A stretch of DNA of 17,500 nucleotides from Symbiodinium natans (lineage: Eukaryota > Sar > Dinophyceae > Suessiales > Symbiodiniaceae): the NCBI GenBank assembly GCA_905221605.1, contig CAJNDS010002824.1, forward strand, positions 160,001-177,500, read 5' to 3'. Under the pieces are notes generated by a model. The model ran no database searches, was not told the origin of the DNA, and was given only the letters and a program-made list of their open reading frames with translations. Both the position numbers and the translations under genes were made by a program. This document shows, in pieces, positions 1 through 7,865 of the stretch (positions within the stretch are counted from its first letter, which is position 1; each line of letters begins with the position of its first letter).

Positions 1-35
1 ACACCAAAAATTCACGGATTCGGGGTACGGAGCTT

Positions 36-63
36 AACCCTAAACCCTCAACCCTAAACCCTA
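36..63 (-). repeat. Short interstitial telomere-type tract, CCCTAAA orientation
   Basis: About four units of CCCTAAA with one CCCTCAA variant. This is the first of many interstitial blocks of the plant/algal-type telomere repeat. Neither flank is duplicated on the other side. Confidence 0.85.
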
Positions 64-138
64 CAGCCTGGAGGCTAAAGGTTGAGTGATCTGGTGCCGC
101 AGGCCTGTGGGCTCAGAGGGGCCTTTTGGGCTCAGGGA

Positions 139-250
139 CATGGGTGTTTCCCAAAATCGGGGGTTACCCATCTTATACTCCAAATAGAACAAATTCCCCA
201 AGGACCCCCAAAAAAGGGGGTACCCCTATTCTCGGAAAAAAAACCCGCAT
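139..250 (+). mobile_element. Foldback/MITE-like element, family M1 copy a
   Basis: A 112-bp non-coding element that aligns along most of its length with 9170-9270. Shared blocks are CATGGG..TTTCCCAAA, a run of G then ACCC, AAATA, AATTCCCC or AATCCCC, GGACCCCCAAAAA and GGGTACCCCTA. The ends are imperfect inverted repeats: CATGGGTGTTTCC on the left and GGAAA..CCCGCAT on the right. Its right half also matches 2340-2422 and 16771-16868. It encodes no protein, so movement would need an enzyme supplied elsewhere. The exact ends and any target duplication are not resolved. Confidence 0.6.
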
Positions 251-374
251 AAAGATTTTTGGGCTTTCGGGGTCCCTAGTGTCAGGCTTGGAGCACCCAA
301 CACCCAACACAGCTAAAGCTTCCCTGTTCTCAAAAACTTGGGTTCCCTCCTGGGGTACCTAGTAATTATGACGG
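251..374. other. Unique spacer with a GGTACC-containing fragment
   Basis: No gene is recognised; the open frame crossing 126-362 runs through the M1 element and looks accidental. The last part, about 345-370, has CCTGGGGTACCTAGTAAT, which resembles the interior of the foldback element at 8891-8993. It may be a truncated relative cut off where the telomere-type block begins at 375. Confidence 0.3.
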
Positions 375-471
375 TTTAGGGTTTAGGGTTTAGGGTTTAG
401 GGTTTAGGGTTTAGGGCTTGGGGGTTAGGGTTTAGGGTTTAGGGTTCAGGGTTTAGGGTTTAGGGTTTAGG
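375..471 (+). repeat. Interstitial telomere-type array, TTTAGGG orientation
   Basis: About 13 units of TTTAGGG, with a degenerate unit in the middle (GGGCTTGGGGGTTAGGG) and one TTCAGGG. The degenerate unit splits it into two pure runs. Confidence 0.9.
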
Positions 472-762
472 TATGTGTGCCCTTCTGCTTAGGAATCACA
501 AGTCGGGATCAGAGTTTAGAGAGCCGCCTGTATTATAAAATCCGGTGGCCTCTTTATCTGTTACCCTTGTACCTTCATCTGGCCCCTAGATACCCCAATA
601 AGAACCTCGAAATAATGCCCTATGAAGCAGAAACCCTACTTTAAGAGACCATCAACCCATATAACGCCTGTGCCATGAGCGCCAAAACGCAAAGCCACTA
701 AAGCCTCGAAGCCCCGCCATGCCAGTGATCTTTATTGAAGCCTCAAACCGGAAACCCTAATC
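472..762. other. Non-repetitive spacer, nothing recognised
   Basis: About 290 bp of mixed sequence with no open frame of note, no structured RNA and no inverted repeat that I could find. Confidence 0.5.
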
Positions 763-807
763 GTAGGGTCTAGCGTCTAGGTTTTAGGGTTTAGGGCTTA
801 GGGTTCA
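763..807 (+). repeat. Degenerate telomere-type tract
   Basis: Contains TAGGGTCTAGCGTCTAGG followed by TTTAGGG, CTTAGGG and TTCAG units. It is an old, diverged TTTAGGG-orientation tract preceded by one CCCTAA unit in the opposite sense. Confidence 0.7.
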
Positions 808-901
808 GCAGCTCTAATGGCTTCACTAGTCAAGCAGCTTTTCAAGCGACAGGAAAATACCCACCCGCCCAAAGAATGCCACAACAGTAAGAGAATAAAG
901 A

Positions 902-1067
902 GGTTTAGGGTCAGGGTTTTTCGGTGTTCAGGGTTCAGGGTTCAGGGTTCAGGGTTTAGCGTTTGGGGTTTGGAGTTTAGGGCTTAGGGCTTAGGGCTTA
1001 GGGCTTAGGGCTTAGGGCTTAGGGCTTAGGGCTTAGGGCTTAGGGCTTAGGGCTTAGGGCTTAGGGT
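902..1067 (+). repeat. Compound telomere-variant array with a pure CTTAGGG block
   Basis: The block starts with TTTAGGG and TCAGGG units, then has consecutive TTCAGGG units (about 928-956). It ends with 12 consecutive CTTAGGG units at 983-1066, followed by one TTTG. Each variant is clustered rather than mixed, which points to local slippage or unequal exchange multiplying a single mutant unit. Confidence 0.9.
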
Positions 1068-1159
1068 TTGCAAACCTAGCTTCTGTTAAAACTGAGGGCC
1101 CGGGCGGCTTGATGCCCGCCAGCAATGAGCCCTTGAGACGCCGAGGGCTTACAAGGTAG
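1068..1159. other. Unique spacer
   Basis: GC-rich unique DNA between two telomere-type blocks; nothing recognised. Confidence 0.4.
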
Positions 1160-1290
1160 TTCAGGGTTCGGGGTTGAGGGTTTGGGGTTTAGGGTTTAGG
1201 GTTTAGGGTTTAGGGTCTAGGGCTCAGGGTTTTGGTGTTTGGGAGGTCTTGGCGTTGAAGGGTTTAGGGTTTCAGGCTTCGGGGTTGGTG
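1160..1290 (+). repeat. Telomere-type tract with mixed variants
   Basis: TTCAGGG, TTCGGGG, TTGAGGG and TTTGGGG units lead into about four pure TTTAGGG units (1189-1220). These decay into TCTAGGG, CTCAGGG and scattered GGGTTT words to about 1290. Confidence 0.8.
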
Positions 1291-1385
1291 TTTAAGGCCT
1301 TACTTGGAGTTTCATGGCTACTTCTAACACGAGTTCGAACTTTACTTCTAAGCTAGGGAGCTTATACGTACAGTTGTAATTCGGA

Positions 1386-1460
1386 CCCTAAACCCTAAAC
1401 CCGAAACCCCAAACCCTGGGGATTCAGGGTTGAGGGTTTAGGGTTTAGGGTTCAGGGGTT
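1386..1460. repeat. Back-to-back telomere-type tracts, CCCTAAA then TTTAGGG
   Basis: 1386-1417 reads CCCTAAA with variants. After a 6-bp gap the strand sense flips to TTCAGGG/TTGAGGG/TTTAGGG up to 1460. The two halves can pair, so the block is a potential large hairpin. The order C-strand then G-strand is opposite to that of an end-to-end telomere fusion. Confidence 0.8.
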
Positions 1461-1550
1461 GACTGCGAGTGACGGAGCACTGAAGGGACGATGCGCCGCT
1501 GGGAGTCCCACATCTTTGGGCCTTCTTTGCACCATGAGCTCCTAAGCTCC

Positions 1551-1679
1551 TAACCCTAAACCCAAAAAAAAACAACTGCTGTTTCTTGTTGAATAGACCC
1601 CAAGCCTCTAAACCCTAAGCCCCTAAACCCCTAATCTCCTAACCCTAAACCTTAAACCCTAAACCCCTAAACCCTAAAA
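1551..1679 (-). repeat. Interrupted CCCTAAA tract
   Basis: Two groups of CCCTAAA-like units (1551-1562 and about 1605-1678) separated by about 40 bp of unique DNA. Many units are 8-mers of the CCCCTAAA type. Confidence 0.8.
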
Positions 1680-1920
1680 GACCAAGCCCCTCAGACTGCT
1701 TCTATAGGGCCTCGAATCGGCAGACGATGGCGCCCGCTGGAAACGCCCTGCGACGGCGGCTGAGGGTTTAGGGTCTCACAAACAAAATACTAGCCAGTCA
1801 TAACGAGATGTAAGCCCTAAAGCCCCCATGCCCCCAAGCCCTGCCAACCCGCACGCCCCCTTTCCAAACCCCTAAAACTTGAGGGCTTCAGGGCTTCGGG
1901 TTAGGGCACAAGGGCAGGAA
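1680..1920. other. Unique spacer with isolated telomere-like words
   Basis: No gene recognised. Single GGGTTTAGGG and CCTAAAGCCCC words occur, but no array. Confidence 0.4.
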
Positions 1921-2078
1921 TTTAGGGTTTGGGGGGCTTAGGGTTTAGGGTTTAGGGTTTAGGGTTTAGGGTCTAGGGTTTAGGGTTTAGGGGTCAGGGT
2001 TTAGGGGTCTAGGGTTTAGGGTCTAGGGTTTAGGGTCTAGGGTTTAGGGTTTAAGGCTTTAGGGCTTTAGGGCTTAAG
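1921..2078 (+). repeat. Interstitial TTTAGGG array with TCTAGGG variants
   Basis: About 20 units of TTTAGGG. From about 1970, TCTAGGG variants alternate with TTTAGGG, and the array ends in CTTTAGGG units. Confidence 0.9.
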
Positions 2079-2339
2079 AACTTATGGCTTAGGATCTTGC
2101 GGTCTCCGCCTCGCCAGCCTTTTTTCCTGCTGAAGCTGTCTGCCACACCAACAAAGACTTAGAGCCGCAAAAAGAGACATGTATAATAACACTACGAAGA
2201 GTTCTGTACAAACACCAAGAATGATAGACAAAAAGACGAAGGAGCAATCGTAACAAGAAAAACACGAACGCGAATAAGAACAAGATATGTTTCAACCGAA
2301 CAAGATTGAGGATTCTCATGCGGCGGTTTAGGATAATCA
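2079..2339. other. Unique spacer, no supported gene
   Basis: A minus-strand frame at 2089-2319 would encode 76 residues with a leucine/phenylalanine-rich start. The composition follows an AAGAACACGAA-type purine-rich stretch, and nothing else supports a gene. Confidence 0.35.
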
Positions 2340-2422
2340 GGGGAGTCCAACATAGATCCCTACTAGGACTCCCTTATGATAAGGACCCCAAGAAGGTACC
2401 CCTAACTTCGGAAACCCCCATG
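2340..2422 (+). mobile_element. M1-family foldback element, copy b (partial)
   Basis: Its right half shares an exact 23-bp core (from TAAGGACCCCAAG to GGTACCCC) with the copy at 16771-16868. It ends with GGAAACCCCCATG, the M1 right terminus. Inside is a separate inverted repeat, GGGAGTCC (2341-2348) against GGACTCCC. A telomere-type tract begins 3 bp after the element end. The left terminus is not clear. Confidence 0.55.
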
Positions 2423-2425
2423 TGG

Positions 2426-2461
2426 TTTAGAGTTTAGGGTTTAGGGTTTAGGGTTTAGGGT
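2426..2461 (+). repeat. Short TTTAGGG tract abutting M1b
   Basis: Five units of TTTAGGG (the first degenerate, TTTAGAG) placed immediately after the right end of the M1 element. Confidence 0.85.
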
Positions 2462-2815
2462 GTATGGCAGGGAAGGTCGAGCAGGACAGAAAAACCCATG
2501 TCAGAAGGTCGCAGAGGGGGTCCAGGGGCGTCCCAGGGCAGAAAAACCCATGTCAGGCAGTCCCAGAAAGATCCCAGATTGCCAGGGAGGGTCCCAGGAG
2601 GGTTCCAGGCAGTGTAGGGCAGTCTCACCACGGCTTAAAGGGTTCCAGGATTGCAGGTCCCAGATCTTCCTGGACCGGCCAGAACGGGGGGAATCTGCCA
2701 GCCGGGCCCGGGTTTTAGGCAGGTCCCAGGCTGGTCCCAGGAGGGCCAGAATTGAGGTGGTTTCAAGCATTCGAGATTTTTCTTTTCTGCCAGCCCGGGG
2801 CCCAGACCTAAAAAA
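2462..2815. repeat. Minisatellite-like TCCCAGG-rich region
   Basis: A purine-skewed stretch with many copies of a GTCCCAGG/GGTTCCAGG core at irregular spacing. It has an exact 18-bp direct repeat, CAGAAAAACCCATGTCAG, at 2487-2504 and 2539-2556. Four overlapping open frames on both strands (61-121 codons) cross it. The same DNA being open in several frames is what an internally repeated, stop-poor tract produces, and none resembles a known protein. It may be an old transposon fragment. Confidence 0.5.
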
Positions 2816-2821
2816 AACAAA

Positions 2822-3017
2822 ATGACATCAACGGTGCGGGATTTGGGGTCCTAATTATATTCGGGCTTACGCCCTAGGTCTGTGGCGTAGCCAGGCACTG
2901 CAGGCCCCGTCTACCGGGAGGCTTTACCCTCCCTCACCGTTCTGTGGAGACGCTCGGTCGGGGACCTCGGTCGAAGCCTCGAGCGCCCATGTAAATGGAC
3001 AGCGGTGCTCTCGGCAG
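2822..3017. other. GC-rich unique spacer
   Basis: No coding frame or structured RNA recognised. Confidence 0.4.
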
Positions 3018-3102
3018 TTTAGGGTTTAGGGTTTAGGGTTTAGGGTTTAGGGTTTTGGGTTTTGGGTTTTGGGTTTTGGGTTTTGGGTTTTGGGTTTAGG
3101 GT
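3018..3102 (+). repeat. TTTAGGG array that switches to TTTTGGG
   Basis: About five TTTAGGG units (3018-3052) are followed by six consecutive TTTTGGG units (3053-3093) and one final TTTAGGG. The switch is abrupt. Confidence 0.9.
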
Positions 3103-3209
3103 GGGAACCCACAGGCGCCCCAAAAAACTCCCCGGCCTGAGAGCGAAGACGCCCAAACCAGCGTCCGCCAACATGGACTTGGCAACGCTAAGCCTCAGGC
3201 TTGGGGGGG
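3103..3209. other. Unique spacer
   Basis: About 100 bp of GC-rich sequence with nothing recognised. Confidence 0.4.
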
Positions 3210-3961
3210 TTCAGGGTTTAGGGTTTAGGGTTTAGGGTTTAGGGTGTAGGGTTTAGGGTTTAGGGTTTAGGGTTTAGGGTTTAGGGTTTAGGGTTTAGGG
3301 TTTAGGGTTTAGGGTTTAGGGTTTAGGGTTTAGGGTTTTTAGGGGTGTAGGGGTTTATGGGGTTTAGGGGTTTAGGGTTTAGGTATTTAGGGGTTCAGGG
3401 GTGTAGGGGTTTAGGGGTTCAGGGGTTTAGGGGTGTAGGGGTTTAGGGTTTAGGGGTTTAGGGTTTAGGGGTGTAGGGGTTTAGGGGTTTAGGGTTTTTG
3501 GGGGTTTAGGGGTTTAGGGGTTTAGGGGTTTAAGGGTTTAGGGGTTTAGGGTTTTTGGGGGTTTAGGGTTTAGGGGTTAGGGGTTAGGGGTTTCGGGGTT
3601 TAGGGGTTAGGGGTTCAGGGGTGTAGGGGTTTAGGGTTTTGGGGGGGTTTAGGGGTTTAGGGTTTAGGGTTTTAGGGGTTTAGGGGTTTAGGGGTTTAGG
3701 GTTGTAGGGGTTTAGGGTTTTTGGGGGTTTAGGGTTTAGGGGTTTAGGGTTTTTGGGGGTTTAGGGGTTTAGGGGTGTAGGGGTTTGGGGGTTTAGGGTT
3801 TTAGGGGTTTAGGGGTTTAGGGGTTTAGGGGTTCAGGGTGTATGGGGTTTAGGGGTTTAGGGTTTTTGGGGGTTTGGGGGTTTAGGGGTTTAGGGGTTTA
3901 GGGGTTTAGGGGTTTGGGGGTTTAGGGTTTAGGGTTTTGGGTTTAGGTTTAAGGTTTAGGG
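3210..3961 (+). repeat. Largest telomere-type array: 7-mer block then 8-mer block
   Basis: A 750-bp uninterrupted array. 3210-3336 is nearly pure TTTAGGG. From about 3337 the unit becomes the 8-mer TTTAGGGG with frequent variants (TGTAGGGG, TTCAGGGG, TTTTTGGGG, TTTGGGGG) up to about 3949, and then decays. The 7-mer part is far more uniform than the 8-mer part, consistent with a younger 7-mer segment beside an older, drifting 8-mer segment. The whole G-rich strand is capable of forming G-quadruplexes. Confidence 0.95.
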
Positions 3962-4030
3962 ACTCTAAACCCCGAAGTTTTTGTCCTGAAAGCGGCTCCC
4001 CAATGTAGGCCTAAGGATATCCACCCCACG

Positions 4031-4073
4031 CCTAAACCCCAAACCCCAAACCCGTTTAGGGTTTCGGGTTTAT
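4031..4073. repeat. Small back-to-back tract, CCCCAAA then TTTAGGG
   Basis: CCTAAACCCCAAACCCCAAACCC is followed directly by GTTTAGGGTTTCGGG. The strand sense inverts at the centre, giving an imperfect hairpin. Confidence 0.7.
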
Positions 4074-4288
4074 AGAAACTGAATAAAACTGGGGTTGGGC
4101 ACTCCAGGGACACTTTGGGGCGAGGAGTAGACCTGGCGAAGTAGACCGGGCGAGGAGAAGAGTTGAGTACAAGTTTGCAAATGAAAATACTAAAAGCTTT
4201 AAGGCTTGAGTCTTATGGGTTTAGGGTTCAGGGCTTTAGAATCTATATAGGCTTCAGGGTTTTGGTTTCAGGCTTCAGCCCTAGACAC
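4074..4288. other. Unique spacer
   Basis: Holds an imperfect local repeat (GTAGACCTGGCGA / GTAGACCGGGCGA near 4127-4153) and scattered GGGTT words. No gene seen. Confidence 0.35.
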
Positions 4289-4339
4289 TAAACCCTAAAC
4301 CCTGAACCCTGAACCCTGAACCCTAAACCCAAAGCCCTA
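4289..4339 (-). repeat. CCCTAAA tract with CCCTGAA variants
   Basis: Seven units: CCCTAAA, three CCCTGAA in a row, then CCCTAAA. It is another clustered variant, the complement of TTCAGGG. Confidence 0.85.
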
Positions 4340-4404
4340 CCGGGGCCCGGGCCATGGACGATTCAGCTCCGCCTCCCTTCGGACCCCTGGCCTTGCCGCA
4401 GCTC

Positions 4405-4640
4405 AGGGCTTTAGGGGGTTTTTAGGGTTTCGGGAGTTTTTTGGGTGTTTTGCAGGGTTTTGGGGGGTTGGGGGGCTGTGGGAGTTTTAGGGGTTTTTTG
4501 GGGATGGGGGTTTTGGGGGGTTTTGGGGGGTTTTGGGGGGTTTTGGGGTTTTAGGGTTAGGGTTTTAGGGTTTAGGGGATTTAGTGTCTAGGGTTTCAGG
4601 GTTTAGAGTTTCAGGGTTCAGGGTTTAGGGGTTTATCAGG
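4405..4640 (+). repeat. G-rich degenerate telomere-like tract with TTTTGGGGGG repeats
   Basis: Highly irregular T/G DNA. At about 4507-4550 it has four consecutive TTTTGGGGGG 10-mers, then TTTAGGG-like units to 4640. The long G runs give very strong G-quadruplex potential. Nothing coding. Confidence 0.75.
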
Positions 4641-4826
4641 GTCAACTGGTGGGTGTCTGATGTGGCAAGTTCCGGCCGAAATAAGCCAAGCTGCAGCAGC
4701 TTGACCGGGAGTGGGCAGAAGCTGCGATACCTCCCCGCAGGCGCGTCTAGGATTCACTGGGGGCTTAGGATTGTTTGGCACAATGCCCTAATACATGAGC
4801 CCGTATGATAGTTGGCACCCACACGA
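4641..4826. other. Unique spacer
   Basis: Contains a small palindrome, AAGCTGCAGCAGCTT (around 4687-4702). No gene recognised. Confidence 0.35.
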
Positions 4827-4995
4827 CCCTCAACCCTGTGAACCCTAGAACCCCAGGAACCAAACCTTGTAAACCAAACCCTAAAACAACAAACCCTATA
4901 AACCAAACCTTGTAAAACCCTTTTAAATCCCACAAAAACCGTACTAACCCTATTTTTTTAATTATAAACCTATGAACGTTTAAACCCTGTGAAAC
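4827..4995 (-). repeat. Strongly degenerate C-strand telomere-like tract
   Basis: Scattered ACCCT/AAACC words with an internal 15-bp direct repeat, ACCAAACCTTGTAAA (4859-4873 and 4902-4916). Indels have broken the 7-bp period. A minus-strand frame at 4765-5088 (107 codons) lies over it. Its glycine/valine/phenylalanine-rich middle is simply the translation of degenerate GGGTTT repeats, so I do not call a gene. Confidence 0.6.
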
Positions 4996-5090
4996 CTGAG
5001 GGAAATATGCCTTGAGACGACATGCCCCTCTAGGCACGTAACAGAGGCCGCCGTGGACGCTACACGCGCTGTGCAGCGGGGGTTTCAAGG

Positions 5091-5250
5091 TCTAGACCCA
5101 AGAGTAGCCTAGGAATTGGAAGGGTGCCCTTTTTGGTTGTAAGGGAACCCTAAGCCCTAAACCCGAAGCCCTGCGCCCTAAGCCCTAAACCCTAAACCCT
5201 TAACCCTGAACCCTAAACCCTCAACCCTCAAAAAGGGAATTAGGGCCTGG
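5091..5250 (+). mobile_element. Foldback/MITE-like element, family M2 copy a, interrupted by a telomere-type tract
   Basis: The left part (CTAGACCCA, CCTAGGAATT, AAGGGTGCCCTTTTTGG, TAAGGGAACCT) aligns with 12561-12631. The right part, CAAAAAGGGAATTAGGGCC at 5229-5247, aligns with CCAAAAAAGGGAAAAATGG at 12638-12657. In copy b these two parts are almost adjacent; here about 80 bp of CCCTAAA-type repeat separates them. The element therefore appears to have received the tract internally. No clear duplication of target bases is visible. Confidence 0.55.
5148..5228 (-). repeat. CCCTAAA tract inside M2a
   Basis: About eleven units with CCCTAAG, CCCGAAG, CCCTGCG and CCCTCAA variants, lying between the left and right parts of the M2 element. 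Confidence 0.85.
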
Positions 5251-5384
5251 TCCAAAGAGGTTGAGCTAAAGGCTGCAGCGGGCCGCAGGGTCCTAGGTTG
5301 GGGTTGGAGGTTTAGGGCGTTGGGCTTCAGGGTTTAGTTTGGGGGTTTCAGGGTTTAGCCTTCGAGGTTTTCAGGTTTAGAGGG
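5251..5384. other. Spacer with degenerate TTTAGGG words
   Basis: Mixed unique sequence with scattered GGGTTTAG fragments from about 5308; nothing coding. Confidence 0.4.
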
Positions 5385-5487
5385 TTTAGGGTTTAGGGTT
5401 TAGGGTTTAGGGTTTAGGCTTTAGGGTTTAGGGTTTAGGGTTTAGGGTTTAGGGTTAACGGTTAAGGGTTTAGGGTTTAGGGTTTAG
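5385..5487 (+). repeat. Interstitial TTTAGGG array
   Basis: About 14 units, mostly exact TTTAGGG, with a small interruption (TTAACGGTTAAGGG) near 5454-5470. Confidence 0.9.
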
Positions 5488-5618
5488 AGCTCAGGGATCC
5501 AAAACCCCTAACGCTTATCCCTGCAGACCCTTGGCGCACACGTGGCGCGCCGACTTGGCCCCATCCCGCGGCGGACCTTTGCGATCACATCATTCCGAGA
5601 CCCCCAACCCCTGCAAGG
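5488..5618. other. Unique spacer
   Basis: GC-rich spacer containing one AACCCCTAACG word; nothing recognised. Confidence 0.35.
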
Positions 5619-5859
5619 TTTAGGGGCTTGGGGGTTTAGGGTTTAGGGTTTAGGGTTTAGGGTGTAGGGTTTAGGGTTTAGGGGTTGGGGTTTAGGGTTT
5701 AGGGGTTTAGGGGTTTAGGGGTTTAGGGGTTTAGGGGTTTAGGGGTTCAGGGGTGTAGGGGTTTAGGGGTTTAGAGGTTCAGGGGTTTAGGGGTTTAGGG
5801 GGTTTAGGGGTTTAGGGGTTTAGGGGTTTATGGGTTTAGGGGTTTAGGGGTTTAGGGGT
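5619..5859 (+). repeat. Array moving from TTTAGGG to TTTAGGGG
   Basis: Begins with TTTAGGG units (5635-5675), then changes to the 8-mer TTTAGGGG with TTCAGGGG and TGTAGGGG variants up to 5859. This is the same order of 7-mer then 8-mer, with the same variants, as the array at 3210-3961, so the two may share origin. Confidence 0.92.
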
Positions 5860-6887
5860 CGCTCTAAACCGCTTCGGTGATTGAAGAGTATTTTCTTGCA
5901 CGCTGAAGGCTTGCGGGTTCGGGTTTCTGAGGTGCTTGAGGGCTCCAATGTTTTTGGTTCATGGGTTGAAGGCTTGAGGTTTGACCGCACGCTGTGGCAG
6001 CCCTCTACGATTTAGGGTCCCATTCCAGACACCCTAACTACAAGACACGGAACAAACACAGTGACCATACTGTAGAGAACTGGCCAATGTCAGGCTGGGA
6101 CAGAAAATCATTCACTCTCACCCGAAGCAGTGCCCCTGTACTTCGGATGCTTTTTGCAGGGCTTAATCAAGATTGAGAGGTTCAGGGGCCAAACGAGTCT
6201 TGAGTGGCGAGTGCGAAGCACCAGGGCCCGGTTGCCCCATACCCTCGACGCCTGTAACCCTCGATTCCGGCCTTCATCACCTTCGGCTTGCGTGGCACGA
6301 GCGTCCCCGTTCCGCCTGCGTGATGTAAGGCTTGTGGGCCAAGGCTGGGGGCTAAAGAATCGACACGACGGGCTGCGGGTCGAGGGCTTGTAGGGTCGTG
6401 GGTTTGGAAACCAAGGATTGGCGGATGTAGCTACCCTTGGCAGAATGGGAAGATTGTTGCGACCTTGTTGCAGTTGTGACATAGCAGCGGCACCGAAGCC
6501 CCGACCCCTGAAGACGAAGACTGCTTGACCAGCTTTCCAGCACGACGTCGATAAACACCGAGGATGAAAGCACTTTGCACATGTCGAGCATCAAGGGTTA
6601 CAATGGTTCACCCCAGCCCATCGAGCCGACACAATGCGAAAGGGCTCGTTCAGGTGGTGCCCTCAATTCCTCCCAGGTAAGTCCTATACCAAACTGCCGT
6701 TTCAGGCCTATTTACTGAATCAGTCTCAGCCCATAGCTCGGAATTCAGCACGAGGGATCAACGGTTTCTGCCTGTCGCGGCTGCGGCTACGAGTCCGTTC
6801 GCCTCAGCGGCTGCTGAGGTAAGTGCTGCCCAAAACCCCACATGCTCCATGCACATGCTCTACTGGCAGGTTCATGGGTAGATGAAA
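5860..6887. other. Largest repeat-free stretch of the left half; no supported gene
   Basis: About 1 kb without arrays. Open frames of 60-124 codons overlap on both strands (minus 6108-6482, plus 6130-6393, minus 6352-6594, plus 6634-6822) and none resembles a known protein. Two AGGTAAGT words (6675-6682 and 6817-6824) match a consensus 5' splice site, and TTTTTGCAG at about 6151-6159 resembles a 3' splice site. A spliced gene fragment is therefore possible but unproven. If the window holds any exon, this is the likeliest place. Confidence 0.3.
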
Positions 6888-6941
6888 CCCTAAACCCTAA
6901 ACCCTAAACCCTAAACCCTAAGCCCTAGACCCTAAACCCCC
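6888..6941 (-). repeat. CCCTAAA tract
   Basis: Five exact CCCTAAA units followed by CCCTAAG, CCCTAGA and CCCTAAACCCCC. Flanking GCAGGT and ACCTGC are inverted, but only 6 bp long. Confidence 0.9.
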
Positions 6942-7002
6942 AATCATACCTGCACTTACAAGCCCTTACAGCAAGGCCCGGCTGGCGCTCCGAGGAGGTA
7001 TA

Positions 7003-7200
7003 GTTAAGTTACTTATTGATTAAAAAAGCAACAGAACAATAGTAGTAATAATGGTAATAACCATAATAACAGCAAGAATAAGAATAATAGCAATGTTTAA
7101 ATTATCAATAAAAATGATGATGATACTCATAATAATACTAGTAGTAATATAATAGTAATACCAGTACGAGCAGTGACAATGGCAACAATAGTATTACTAC
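7003..7200. repeat. AT-rich imperfect trinucleotide repeat (AAT/ATG/AGT)
   Basis: About 200 bp of AATAATAGTAATAATGGTAATAA-like sequence with no fixed unit. Base composition shifts sharply from the GC-balanced flanks. It directly precedes the hairpin cluster, and a shorter stretch of the same kind (8063-8131) follows the cluster, so the two bracket it. Confidence 0.75.
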
Positions 7201-7394
7201 AGCGGGAGTATTGCTTAAGAATTTCTTGCTTAAGAATTTGAGGGGCTGAAATTCTTATGCATTGGATTTTGTCCGCCCCTTACTGGGTTCTGAAGGCACA
7301 TTCTTCATCCAGTTGTTTTTTTGCTTGTCATTGGGACTTTCCACTCACGGCAACTCGAAAATCTTAGATAGTAAAACTTTTAAACACAAGGAAT

Positions 7395-7421
7395 TAAGAA
7401 CCTGAGCCCCTCAGGTTCTTA
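7395..7421 (+). repeat. Hairpin copy with paired substitution
   Basis: Arms are TAAGAACCTGAG and CTCAGGTTCTTA. Compared with the consensus, T to C in the left arm is matched by A to G at the partner position in the right arm, so all 12 pairs are kept. Confidence 0.85.
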
Positions 7422-7718
7422 GCTTACTTGCAAGTTAAGAACCGAGCCCCTCAGATGCCGAAGGAATCATACCGAATTAAGAATCTGAGCCCCTCACATT
7501 CTTAGCTTGTAAAGCTTTTGCACAAGCAGGCGCCAAAAGAAAAAACCCGAATTAAGAATCTGAGCCCCTCAAATTCTTAGCTTGTAAGCTTTTGCACAAG
7601 CAGGCCCAAATCACAGAAACCCCCAACTAAGAACTTGATCCCCTCAGATTCATACTTTGGCCCCAAACAATCAGAAAAAGCTCAAGCGATTGAGTTCAAA
7701 CCACAGAAACCTCCAGAG

Positions 7719-7811
7719 TAAGAATCTGAGGGGCTCAGATTCTTAGCTCGCTAAGAATCTCAGCCCCTCAGATTCTTAGCTCGCTAAGAATCTGAGCCCC
7801 TCAGATTCTTA
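7719..7811 (+). repeat. Three tandem hairpins, 33-bp period
   Basis: Starts at 7719, 7752 and 7785, joined by GCTCGC. The first has a GGG centre, the other two CCC, so one unit is inverted within an otherwise regular tandem. The middle copy has one arm mismatch (C for G at arm position 10). Confidence 0.9.
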
Positions 7812-7865
7812 GCTTGCGAAAGCTGTGCACAACCCCACAGCAGAGTTATGCGCGAAAGAATGCTT

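Noticed and set aside
126-362. Open frame of 78 codons at the left end
   Set aside because: It runs through the M1 foldback element; its Gly/Pro/Lys-rich translation follows C and A runs and no family is recognisable.
3210-3961. A true chromosome end
   Set aside because: The array is internal, with unique sequence on both sides and blocks of both senses throughout the window.
6108-6482. Longest open frame (124 codons, minus strand)
   Set aside because: No recognisable domain, overlapped by open frames on the other strand, and no start context or partner gene to support it.
6740-6754. GGAATTCAGCACGAG resembles the EcoRI adaptor used in older cDNA libraries
   Set aside because: It differs by one base from the usual adaptor, is flanked by ordinary genomic-looking sequence with no vector, and is most likely coincidence.
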